Origin: Saturnia japonica
Taxonomy: Eukaryota; Arthropoda; Insecta; Lepidoptera; Saturniidae
Reading direction: 5' to 3'
Assembly (NCBI GenBank): GCA_033032175.1
Contig: CM065321.1
Coordinates: 9,446,501-9,510,500 of the forward strand
Length of the DNA stretch: 64,000 bases
Shown here in pieces: positions 32,224 to 42,900 of the stretch (the first letter of the stretch is position 1; each line of letters begins with the position of its first letter). The notes beneath the pieces were generated by a model. That model did no database searches, was not told where the DNA came from, and saw nothing but the letters and a program-made list of their open reading frames with translations. A program made the translations under genes and the position numbers.

Positions 32224-33415
32224 TAAAACCTGAGTTGATACCTTGTCGGTTAGGACTTATTTTTTTATAGAGGTAATTATATAAATATACATCGATACAG
32301 TACCTACATAGGAGAATATTTGATTATTTTGTGCTTTGTTATATATACACAATAGCAACAAATACATCCCAGATACTCGATTATAATCTCTAAATGAACA
32401 ACGCTGTCACAATGGAGGAGACCCTGGGAAAACAAATATTTTCACAACAGAAAAAGAAAATTGAAAACATTTATTATACAATTTTGAAATTTAATTTAGT
32501 TTCTACTTATAAAACTAGTAACCCACTTCAAGCAATACTCCATAAAATTGCACATAAAAATCTAATTTATTGCTTTTGTACTCGAAGGGATTAAAAATAT
32601 AAAAAGGATTTTTGTAATGACGGCCTGATGAATATTCATTAGGTTCAAGCTCTTACACTACGCTTTTCATAATATTTGCATAATACAAAGTAACATTAAC
32701 CGTACTTTATTGCTCGTTATGTAATCGTTTCGATTTCTTTCTTTAAGTTTATAAAAGTTTATCTCAAATAGGTACGATTAATTTTATCTAATTTTTTTTA
32801 TTAAAAAGAAAATTATCTGCTTATCGAAATAAATATAAATAAAAACCATATCATTACAGTAATGTTGAGTTTACAGTACTCATAAAATATAAATCAATTG
32901 TTTGATAGAGAATTACTTAGGTATATAATTAACGTAAACAATGTCTTTTCTAATTATCTTATATATCTTCATCTAATTAGATTTATTTAATGAATACTTA
33001 AATCTTTAAATTTGTTAAATATCGTCTGCGGATATTTTTCCTTATGTAAATTAAGCATTAACAGGTGACAAACCAAAAGCTATTCCAAGCGTCTGTTATA
33101 CTAAAGCGATTTATTTATTCTTAACGTTTAATCCATATAAATGTATTCTTCTGTTTTCCCCCTGCAACAACACTAGTGCATATATGTTTACACCATACAA
33201 TCTATATTTATTATCACTAAAATGTCCCTATGTTATATTGTAATTAAAATTGACTAGTTACTTAGTGCTGTTATCAGACACTCAGTTTTTTTTTCTTTAA
33301 GAATAAAACAACATAAAAGAAAAGCATAAGGCAAAGTCTTATATTATTCTCAAATAAAACACGTTCCAGAACCTTTTCGATGCTTTTTCTCTTACCATTA
33401 ATCGATATTATTACT
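32224..33415. other. AT-rich DNA, no gene recognised
   Basis: No coding, RNA or repeat signature recognised beyond short A/T runs. Confidence 0.5.
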
Positions 33416-33420
33416 AATGA

Positions 33421-33635
33421 ATAGTCCTGGTGGTCGAGCGGTTTATACCTGCGGAATATCGTTTCAATGTCGGCATGTTCGAGCCCTGGCATGTACCAAA
33501 GATTTTTTTCGGAATCTGCGTACATTTACTAATTTGAATGGGTTACAATATCGGCTGATGGTGAAGGAAAACATCGTGAGGAAACCAAAGAGCTTGAGAA
33601 ATGTACCACCGGATGTGGGAAAAATATAGAACTAT
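33421..33635 (+). repeat. tRNA-derived SINE
   Basis: Head 'ggtggtcgagcggtttatac' with a B-box-like 'atgttcgagccc' (about 33474), followed by 'ttttcggaatctgcgtacat', 'ggctgatggtgaaggaaaac' and 'atcgtgaggaaacc'. This head-plus-body order is characteristic of lepidopteran SINEs. The head differs from family A. No clear target duplication. Confidence 0.6.
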
Positions 33636-34074
33636 GAATGAATACGGTCTCTCAAACTTTTGGTTGATAAACAGACAAAGGATTCTTGTAATAATAATTA
33701 TAATATTTTATATAAAAAATATAAGATCTTGCCGGTACATGATAAGGTATCTTATTTAATAGCAGTTGCAAATTTTTCTTCTTTGTCTAGATATGCTATC
33801 CCAAGGGTATATAACAAACACATTAATTTAAGACCAACCACTATAAAAATTTCCTAGAGTATAGTGCAAGTAATTTTTACGGATAAAGAACTTCTGAGTA
33901 CATATTACCGAGAATACATAATAATAAGATGTTGAGAACAGAAGACTATGAAAGTGTAAATACATTTATGAAGAGAATAAAGACCACCATACTAGACACC
34001 ATTTTTAAAAAAATAGATATGTAATATACATAGTAATGTTTTAAAGGTTATGTAATACTGTATTGAGTGCATTT

Positions 34075-34250
34075 GTTTTTCGCCAACAAACTGTTTTTCA
34101 GTTTGGCGATTCTAGAAAATAATATATTATGTATTTTGGAAAATATATTTAAAAAAAAACAAAAAAATACTCGACGTTTGAAATTGTTAAAACGTCGTGA
34201 CCTGACGTGGTGACTATGGCCTTTGCCCAGATGTGGGACACTTACAATCT
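34075..34250 (+). repeat. Hairpin and LINE/SINE tail fragment
   Basis: A stem-loop is formed by 'cgccaacaaactg' and 'cagtttggcg' around 34083-34110. Further on, 'gcctttgcccagatgtggga' (34220-34240) is a decayed form of the '...cccagcagtggga' repeat tail. Confidence 0.35.
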
Positions 34251-34261
34251 AGTATTATTAT

Positions 34262-34515
34262 TACTAACTATTTGTGCCCGCGGATTCGCTCACGTGGACT
34301 ACAGAATACCATCGATCGGGTACACGCGCGAATATTGCTGCCCCGTTCCTAATTCTTTTTCTAAAATAAAATTAGCCTAAGTTACTCCTTATAACATCAG
34401 GTATCTACCAGTGAAAATTGCGTCAAAATTTGTCCAAACGTTTAGGAGATTACCCGGAATAAACAGATCGACAGACAGACAAATAAAAAAAAAAGAGTTT
34501 TTTTGTTATAGGTAT
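34262..34515 (-). repeat. Helitron-like fragment
   Basis: Begins 'ctatttgtgcccgcgga', a decayed reverse complement of a 'gcgggcacagctag' terminus, and ends in 'gacagacagac'. The layout matches lepidopteran Helitron-like copies; both ends are degraded. Confidence 0.35.
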
Positions 34516-35077
34516 AGTATACTTTGTTAAGCATTTAGTAAAATGTTGTTATTTTGACATAACAAGCAGACACTTCAATTTTATTAATTGAATGTATAGA
34601 TTAAATTCAATGTTTGATGTACGTTAAATTAAATAATTTAACATCTTGTATCTACATTTATAAAACACGTAACATTATACGAAAATATTTACCTTATTCA
34701 CATTAATCGTAATAAAACATAATTCAGTTACATGGCAGCTGGGGAAGCTTTTAACCTAAATTATTTTTTCTTTTATTATAGTATTTGTGATACTGCGAAT
34801 ATGATGGCTGGTGTATTAAATAATTAGTACTATTTTATTGTTATATCTTTCTTAGCTATAAAACTTAACTCGAAATAAAATGGAAGCGTGTTGTTTTAGC
34901 GAATTCCCAAAATTTTAAAACCAGAATGGTCTGCATTATCACAATTTAGGTGTTTTCATCAAACCATACGTGCTTCAACCTAGGTCGCTGCAACAACTGC
35001 TTGCGGTGCATAGCTAGACTGTCATACACTCGTACATACACGTTTCAGAATTAATGTTTATCCTATACTAACTGTGC

Positions 35078-35335
35078 CCCGCAGTTTAACCCGTTTATAA
35101 TTTAAAATAAATCACTGACTGGTAATTCACAATACTTCACTATAGACAATATTTTTAGTAACATTTTTTTGTAGTATTAAAATATCTTTGTTTTCACTGC
35201 AATTATTTTATTTTTCTGTTATCTCCTAAACTATGCGTCCAAATAACATGCTATAAATGGCAAAGTTTCGTTCATAGCAATTAATATGATATGCCTGATT
35301 ATGGTTTATAATAAGAGATAGACATAATAATATGG
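35078..35335 (-). repeat. Helitron-like fragment
   Basis: Begins 'ctaactgtgccccgc' (decayed CTAG terminus, inverted) and contains 'ctcctaaactatgcgtccaa' and 'ataacatgct', shared with 51290-51320 and, inverted, with 16540-16580. Confidence 0.45.
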
Positions 35336-35350
35336 CATCACTTTTTTTAG

Positions 35351-35462
35351 AACTGACTATACTGTTAGCCATAAGGGCCCTGGAGTCTCCCACGGCTTTT
35401 AAAGTTTCAACATAGCTTGGGACGAGCGGGTAAGGCACTCAGCCGCGAAAGCGTGGTAACAT
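35351..35462 (-). repeat. Dispersed repeat family B, copy 2
   Basis: Inverted core 'gggccctggagtc...cacggctttt' flanked by 'aactgactatactgttagcc' and 'ggcactcagccgcgaaagcg'. The flank 'ctcagccgcgaaagc' is shared only with 60714-60818, so these two copies are longer than the other two. Confidence 0.6.
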
Positions 35463-35887
35463 GCTAAAGGGTGCCAAAGTGGCCGACCATCGGCTTAGGA
35501 TGCTGGCTGGGATTGGAAAATTACCGTTGTTGCAATTAAGTCGCGAACTGACTATTTTCCTATCGGTATAAATTCAAGCTAAATTCATTTATAGATAATT
35601 ATACATATACATGTTTCTGCTTCATGGGAGGAAGGAACGAACATATATACATACATATATGTATTTAGTGATCTGTCAACTTTTGTCTAAGTCTAACTAG
35701 TACAAAAAAGAAAATGGTCCCTTACAGAACCTATGTACCTGTGTGGGATGCAGTGTAATGGTGTCTATTGGTAGCCAGTGATTGCAAGTGCAGTGTCACT
35801 TGTATCGCACGAGTGATTGCTAGACTCAAGGTATCCACACCGAGGGAACGGACCTGGGCTTTACTACTATTACTAACCATTATTATG

Positions 35888-36592
35888 TTAGGTCTTTGCA
35901 TGAAATTGGCGTTTTGTTGAACTGGCCACTCAACCGTCACTAATGCTACTTGTGACAAGAAATGGATCCTAAACGACAATCGGAAACGCTCATCATAGTA
36001 GTTGAACCCAGGAGAACGGGCCAAATCCTGCCCAAAGCCAAAGTTGACTCAGAAAAATATACTGGTGAGTGTTTGGTGGACCAGTGCTGGTATAATACAC
36101 TACAGCTTCCTAAGATATGGCCAGACGAGAACGGCAGATCTGTATTATCAAAAATTGAAAACCATGATGGAAAAGCTAGCCGTTAAACAACCGACACTGG
36201 TCAATGTCTCTAGCCCAGCTGCTTCAGGACATCGCTAGACCCCATACTTTACGACAAACGGTCGCTAAATTAGAGGAGCTGCAGTTGGAATGTCTCCGAC
36301 ACCCACCCCACTCCCCGGACCTTGCTGCAACAGATTACCACTTTTTTCGGAATTTGGTCTATTTCATGTAAGGAAAAAAATTCAATTCCGATAACGCTGC
36401 TGTCCAAACCGCCTTCAAAGATTTTATTAATTTTCACTCGCACAGTTTTTTAGTAATGGTATCAACAAACTACATATAAAATGGCGAAAGTGTATAGATA
36501 ATATTGTTCTTCGATCGATTAAATGTATAATTAAAAAAAAAAACGTTTTACTTTTTCCATACAAAACGCTAATTTCATATGTAAGAACCTAA
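35888..36592 (+). mobile_element. Internally deleted mariner with both inverted repeats
   Basis: Left end from 35888 reads TTAGGTCTTTGCATGAAATT; the right end, on the minus strand from 36592, reads TTAGGTTCTTACATATGAAA. Both continue into a shared 'gcgttttgt' block. TA follows the right end (36593-36594); the left neighbour is TG, perhaps a mutated TA. Only about 700 bp lie between the ends where a full mariner needs about 1.3 kb. The deletion removes the N-terminal half of the gene. Confidence 0.75.
35915..36480 (+). pseudogene. Mariner transposase C-terminal remnant
   Basis: Starts just inside the left inverted repeat, jumps at once to the first catalytic region (TCDKKW-like, about 35952), and continues with SCPKPKLTQKN, LVSVWWTSAGIIHYSF, TMMEKLAVKQP, an HT-containing second catalytic block (about 36225) and SPDLAATDYHFF with the third aspartate (36318-36353). 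The spacing fits the DD34D mariner signature. Several frameshifts and stops (for example near 36184, 36237 and 36369) break it. It is non-coding now. Close in family to the 31340-32221 mariner. Confidence 0.8.
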
Positions 36593-36600
36593 TAGACTAA

Positions 36601-36815
36601 CCATTACGCTAGATCACGCGGATAAAGCAGTTCGGAGTTCTTTGTCTTTCAACTTCCTTAACAAAGATAAATATTTTAGGCTATGTGATAGATAGCTTGT
36701 ACTATTTATTCCCAAAAAGCTTTTTTTGATCCGACCGGTAGTTTCAGAGATTAGCGTGTTTAAACAAACAAACAAAAATACTCTTCCGCTTTATGATATT
36801 ACTAATATAGCATGA
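36601..36815 (-). repeat. Helitron-like fragment
   Basis: Contains 'acgcggataaa', 'cggtagtttcagagattagc' and 'gtgtttaaacaaacaaac', then 'ctttatgatattactaata', all shared with 16005-16260 in the opposite orientation. The 3' side is cut off where the deleted mariner begins. Confidence 0.5.
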
Positions 36816-37229
36816 ATAGGATTCGATTTTTACACGAAAAACAATGCGCCGTCCCGTCCGCTCTCGGTCCGCAGTAGTGTTCAACTGACTGACTACTCAA
36901 CAAAAAAAAAAAAAAATGTTACACCCATCCGTGAACTCCGATATCGCAATCTACCCATAAAGAAAATGGTAAATTGGATTGTCACACACGATGTTTTATG
37001 TAACATAACAACTTATATACTTCATAGTGTAGAGCTTTTTTATAAAGTTCGCGCGCTTCGTAAAACTTTACTCTCATCACTATTTTATAATGCGCCTTAA
37101 GAAAACAATTGGTCTATTTCTTACATGAAAAAAGTTAAATATGATTGTATAAAGTGGAGATCCGAAAGGTTTTAATTTTAGTATTATTAGGTTATGATAG
37201 GGCTTGTATGAATGTTTTAAAAAATACAA

Positions 37230-37836
37230 AGCAATATTATAATATATGCGAAAGTAACTCTCTGTTTGTTGCATTTTCACGTTTAATTAACGATAACCAA
37301 TTTCGCTTAATTTTGATATAGAAATTGTTAAACCTTGGAGAGGGATGTAACTAGGCCTATTTTTTCGAAAATAAAACTTGAAGGAGTGAAATTATGTATG
37401 GAGAACCATTTTATCTAAAAATAAGGATGTGAAAACCCATATTTATGCTTTTGGTATGAAATAAAGAGTTTTCCACGCGTTTTGAAAATCATCCCAAAAG
37501 GCGGTGTAATAGGGGATAATTTCAATTAGTTTTTTACTTTTATATTAATCATCGATTTATAGAGTTTTGGAGTTAGAATTTAGAGTTCTTGTAGTAAGCC
37601 CGCTATCCATAACTATTCTAAACTCTTGGCATTTTCAATATTTATCGCAGAGTTATCGCTATCGATAATGTGAAAGTTTATATGTTGAAACTTCTGTTAG
37701 TCAGTTATGCAAAAACAGCTGAACTTTGGATGAAATTTGGCACATAAATAGTTTATACTCAGGATTAATACATAGGATACTTTTAACCCGGTAAAAATCA
37801 AATTATGAAGTTCATACAGATGCAGGCAGAAGCTAG
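37230..37836 (+). mobile_element. Helitron-like element of a second family
   Basis: Starts near 'ataatatatgcgaaagtaac' with 'tctctgtttgttgcattttc' and ends 'gcaggcagaagctag' at 37836 followed by T. The interior differs from the 16005 family. About 600 bp, non-coding. The 5' end is approximate. Confidence 0.5.
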
Positions 37837-38395
37837 TAGCAAAATAAAGGAGAAAAGCATTCATCTATAAGAGCGTTGTTATGTGTACCGTATAGATCCT
37901 AAAACGATGCGAGGAACATGTTAGTTCATTTCGTGGTTCGAGCCTATGTGTATCTACGTCTAAAGTGGCCACGAGCTCTCAGCCGCAACCCCGATCACTA
38001 TCAAACATCACCTTAATTAAAGAGAGCAGTTTGTCGTGAACGTGCGTTGCTTTGTTGGGAAGACAACGGTAAACATTGTGACGGAAAATGTTCAGTGAGA
38101 ATAGTGAGTGCATTATACTAGAGTAAATCCGTTCGTTGTTAAACAATTATTAGGATTTTAATGAAAAAAGAAAAACCAGAATATTGTATAAGATTTAAGA
38201 TTTTATTTTTATGTTTCAAGGACCGACCGACAGAATCGTGTCAATGTATTTATGGAATCCGTACTAATGACTTAGTATTCGTGCAATGACTATACAATTG
38301 ACTCTACACTGTTGGCTGAGAACGATAGCAACAGGTTTGCTTTGTGACCGCACGCAGTTTATAAGCAGGTAACGACCGGCTTGAAATTAACACCA

Positions 38396-38462
38396 AGTTC
38401 GGTGAAGCTGTAAAAGCCGCAGCGGCTTCAGGGCCCCTAAGGCTAACAATATAATCAGATCT
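38396..38462 (+). repeat. Dispersed repeat family B, copy 3
   Basis: Core 'gttcggtgaagctgtaaaag', 'ccgcagcggcttcagggccc' and 'ctaaggctaacaatataatc'. Very close to copy 1 at 27795. Confidence 0.6.
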
Positions 38463-39180
38463 AAAAGAAGGCTTGAAATGATTCTTGCTCGAGCTATCGG
38501 ATGGTGAAGACCTTGGTTAATAAGTTGAGTTCAATAAACATTGTTTCTAAGTGCTACCTCACTGCCCATGTCGTACTTAATTCATTTATGTATTATGTTT
38601 TATTTATTAGCTGGTGTCTGCGACTTTTTTCACATGAATCTAATTATTCATGGATACAAAATATTCTTTCTGGATTAAAACACCTTCTTGTTATTAGAAT
38701 ATGTAAAAGTAACCGAAACTATTATTGTTTAATTCAAATTTTGTTTTTTCATTGCTTAGCTACTATGGAAAAGTGTAAAGATATGTAGGCTAGATTACTC
38801 TTTGAAAAGGTCTATTATAAAATGAAACATAAATCTGTACAAAATGGGTATTGAAAATATAAAAGAATAAAGAATATCGTATATAAGTTTAATTCACATA
38901 AACACAATGCTTTATTTAGCACGCTTTACTAAACCAATTAAAAGAGACATCAATAAACGCCTCTAAACGCGCATACAATCTACCTCTGGCCTGGTCAGTA
39001 GAAATGCACCAAATGCAATTGTGAATGTATGTAAGTTATCGTGACATTAATTTGATAATCAAGATTTTTTAAATATCTACGAATTACTTAATTTTACTTA
39101 GAAATTTAATTCCCAGCGCTGAACATAATAAACCACTAAAAGTAATTGAAAATTTGTTTCCGTTTTGGAAATTTGTACTT
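38463..39180. other. AT-rich DNA, no gene recognised
   Basis: No coding or repeat signature recognised. The last five bases, TACTT (39176-39180), are the left target duplication of BEL copy 2. Confidence 0.5.
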
Positions 39181-39509
39181 TGTTTCGTACTCATATAAAA
39201 CCTTATTATCAATACTCGATGGGACTGGCAAACGCAGCTGACAGCTGTCATGCTTTATGTACTCGTCGAATATTGGAGCTCTTATCGCGAGGCACGCAAC
39301 AAGAATCGCTGTGCAAAACCGAATCTGAATTCGTATGGTGACCTGAATCGTGTCGGTGGATATCATCGTAAGTGTTGGAGCAGTCCAAGGTACGTGAGAG
39401 CATTGTATTTGTTCCAGTGCTATCTAGTTTTTGAACATCGTTTTTTACCGTATCGAAATTACCCAGTGTAGCTAAGCCACCGCTATTTCGGTTCGGTGCA
39501 GATGCTACA
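39181..39509 (+). repeat. BEL/Pao copy 2, 5' LTR
   Basis: 329 bp, TG...CA. Carries the copy-2 specific bases (for example 'gaatattgg' where copy 1 has 'gaattttgg'; 'catcgtaag' for 'catcgcaag'). The palindrome TGACAGCTGTCA is at 39239-39250. Confidence 0.95.
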
Positions 39510-39515
39510 TCTTTT

Positions 39516-39534
39516 TGGTGCCGAAACCCGGGAT
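39516..39534 (+). promoter_or_regulatory. Primer-binding site matching tRNA-Phe
   Basis: TGGTGCCGAAACCCGGGAT, 19 bases, begins six bases after the LTR. It is the exact complement of the 3' end of eukaryotic tRNA-Phe plus CCA, as I recall that tRNA. It should anneal the primer for minus-strand DNA synthesis. Confidence 0.8.
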
Positions 39535-39998
39535 TTCCACCGATATTATTCTCAATCGTGGTATATGTTTGTGGTATTTCTGGTCATCGTCGTACTTCTT
39601 ACTTAATATTGCGAGTAATCATACCTAAATACCTATTCATATATATCTAAATCGTACAATAGTTACCATCGAACAGATATTTCACATATATATAATTTGT
39701 GTGTCATCGGAAATTATTGTAAGATCTAATTAAGTAATCACTATATTTCATCGGTACTTAATTAATTTCATCGGCTTATAATAATTTCATCGACTAAATA
39801 GTATTATATATATAAATACATATATTTTATCATATATTGTGACCTTTCAAATTTTCTTACATATTTTTGTCATTTGTTGCAAATCGAAATATAAATTCGA
39901 AAATTCATTTCTTTACGTTTTTAAAGTTGAATTCTTTTTTCTTCACGTGTCAAATTAATTTGAATTTATTTTTTCAATTATCGAACCTAAAATAGTTC

Positions 39999-42900
39999 AT
40001 GATGCCGATCCTTAGAAAACATACTACGCGTAAAATGCCAAGTTTAACAAAGGCTAAATCGACCTCTTTTGAGCAATCTCATACAATTCAAGACTTAGCA
40101 TCTTTACGCAGAAAACGTACAATTGCTATTAAACGGTTAGCAAAGGCTTTGGAAATCGGTACTTTAGCTATAGAGGACCCTTCACACAGCGACTTATTTT
40201 TATCATATCATCAGGATGTTAAAGAAATTACGTCGAGTTTCGAGAACGCGCATGTTACTATTTTAGACCTAATAGATAACTCGGATGACAACGAAAATGA
40301 AATCCAAGAACATTTTGATGATATGTATTATCGAATATTATCGATTCACCGGAAATTAACTAAAAGTGAATCTAATCAATCGCATAGGACTTCATCACAA
40401 AATATTCGTTTGCCGAAAATCGTTCTGCCTAATTTCGGCGGGAACATCAAACAATGGCCCGAATATTTTGATACTTTTAACGCTTTAATTCATAATTCTA
40501 CTTCACTTACAGATACGGAAAAGTTTCATTATTTGATATCTTCTCTTAGCGGCGATGCGTTGTTAGTAGTAAAAGCGTACCCTATGACTCACGAACATTA
40601 TCATGATGCGTATAATTCACTTATTGCTCGCTACAAGTGTAAACGTACCTTAGCGTTTAGCTGTTGGAGAGATATTTTAAATATTGACTTTAAATACATC
40701 AACGCGCGCGAGTTCCAGAAGTCGCTTGATCTTTTCGAAGAGAATTTGAGTATTCTAAAAACGATCAACTTACCGGTTGCGAATTGGGATTTTGTTTTAG
40801 TTTATCACATTTTATCGAAACTTGACAAAGATATCCGCCGTAGTTTTGAGGAAAAATATTCAGATATCGAATTACCGTCTTATGATCAACTTAAGAGTTT
40901 TCTTCGATCTAAATGCGAAACTATGTTGCGTGACACACATTTTTCCGAATCGAATGAAGTCATAAAATATCCACCTAAGCATAGGCATGTGTCAAATCAA
41001 TACAAGCATGTTGCTACTTCACAAGCGCTTGTTGTTGCATCTGAAAAATATGATAAAAAGAGTGTGGTTGATAATAAAATTGACTCATTTTCGGGTAAGT
41101 GTCCTTATTGCAATCAGGCACATGCAATTACATCATGTCAAGAATTTTTAAACAAATCGCTTGACGATCGCCAGCTTATAGCTAAACAAAAGAACTGGTG
41201 TTTTAACTGCTTGAAATCTTTACATCAACTGAAGAATTGCCATTCGATTTTCTCGTGTCGCAAATGCAAACATAAACATCATACTTTGCTCCATCGTGAC
41301 AATTCTAATAACGAGCCAAAGCATATCGGGTCAACTTTGGTGTCAAGATCTCAACCAAACATTACCGTGCTGTTAGCAACAGCTATCGTTCAAATTCTGG
41401 ATGCTTCAGGCAACATGCAATCTTTCCGTGCTTTATTTGACACCGGCAGTCAAAGTAGTTTTATTACTGAATCGGCGATACAAAAATTAAACTTAAAATC
41501 TGTTAAGACTATCGCGAACGTTAGTGGGCTGGGAGATGCGGCAGCACCGATCATCGGTGACGTCGTGTGTTCTGTCGGAACTGACGGTCGAGTGTTGTAC
41601 AAATTAAATATGCACGTTATTTCTAAAATATGTGGCGATCAACCAATCGCGCAGTTGAACACATCGGGATGGTCACATATTAAATCGTTATCCTTGGCGG
41701 ATCCTGGTTTTGATATTCCAGGACCTATCGATTTACTATTCGCTGCGGACGTATTCGCAGAATCTATTCTTAACCAACATATTAAAGGCGGTTCCAACCA
41801 ACCTACCGCGTTTAATTCAATTTTTGGTTGGATTCTTTTAGGCAAGACATGCATATCGTCTAGTACTTTGTTACATACATTACCAGATATCGATAACGAG
41901 TTAAATGCTTTAGTACAACGATTTTGGGAACTTGATTCCGTACCAAGTTCATCAATATTGACTCCAGATGAATTACTATGCGAGCAAAAGTTTAAGTCTG
42001 ATCATACTCGCGATGAATCTGGCCGATATATGGTACGTATTCCTTTTAAAACTGGATCAGAACCAACCTTCGATGGTTCTCGGGATGTTGCATTGCGAAG
42101 ATTCCACGCTATCGAACGAAGACTATCACGAGATCCGGATCTACATTCACAATACGCAGATTTTATGTCTGATTACATAGAGAGCGGTCATATGTCGTTA
42201 GTCCCAGTAAACGAAATGGGCAGGGGAAAATATTATATACCACATCATTGTGTTCTACGCCCTGAATCTAAGACAACACGATTGCGCGTCGTATTCGATG
42301 GTTCAGCGAAAGATCTTAATTCTAGATCACTTAACGATACACAATTTATCGGTCAGAAATTGCAACCTAATATATTGAGTATTCTTCTGCGCTTTCGAGA
42401 ACATAACGTCGTGTTTATGGCAGACGCACGTCAGATGTATCGCCAAATCTTAATTGCACCCGATCATCGTGATTATCAGCGTATATTCTGGAGGAGCTCA
42501 TCTAGTGAAATCCTTCGTGAATATCGTCTTAACACAGTGACTTACGGATTGTCTTCGTCTCCATATCTAGCTTGTCGTACTCTAAGACAACTTGCTGAAG
42601 ACGAAGGAGATAATTACCGACTCGCAAAAGAAATCATACTATCGGATGTTTATATCGATGACGTCATTACCGGTTTTTCTTCTCTTGAACTCGCACAAGA
42701 TGCAAAATCACAAGTCGTTGCTCTTTTTGATCTCGGAGGTTTCAAACTTCGAAAGTGGGTTAGTAATAATCCACAGCTTTTATCCAATCTTCCCAGTGAA
42801 GATTGTCTAACTGGTTCTGTATCGCTTGACAATACGGAAACACAAACGTTGAAGGTTTTGGGACTCCGATGGGATCCTACCGTAGACGCATTTCTTTTTG

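Noticed and set aside
35872..36606. Eleven-base direct repeat 'actaaccatta' on both sides of the deleted mariner
   Set aside because: Mariners duplicate only TA; the match lies a few bases outside each end and is probably coincidence or part of the surrounding repeat.
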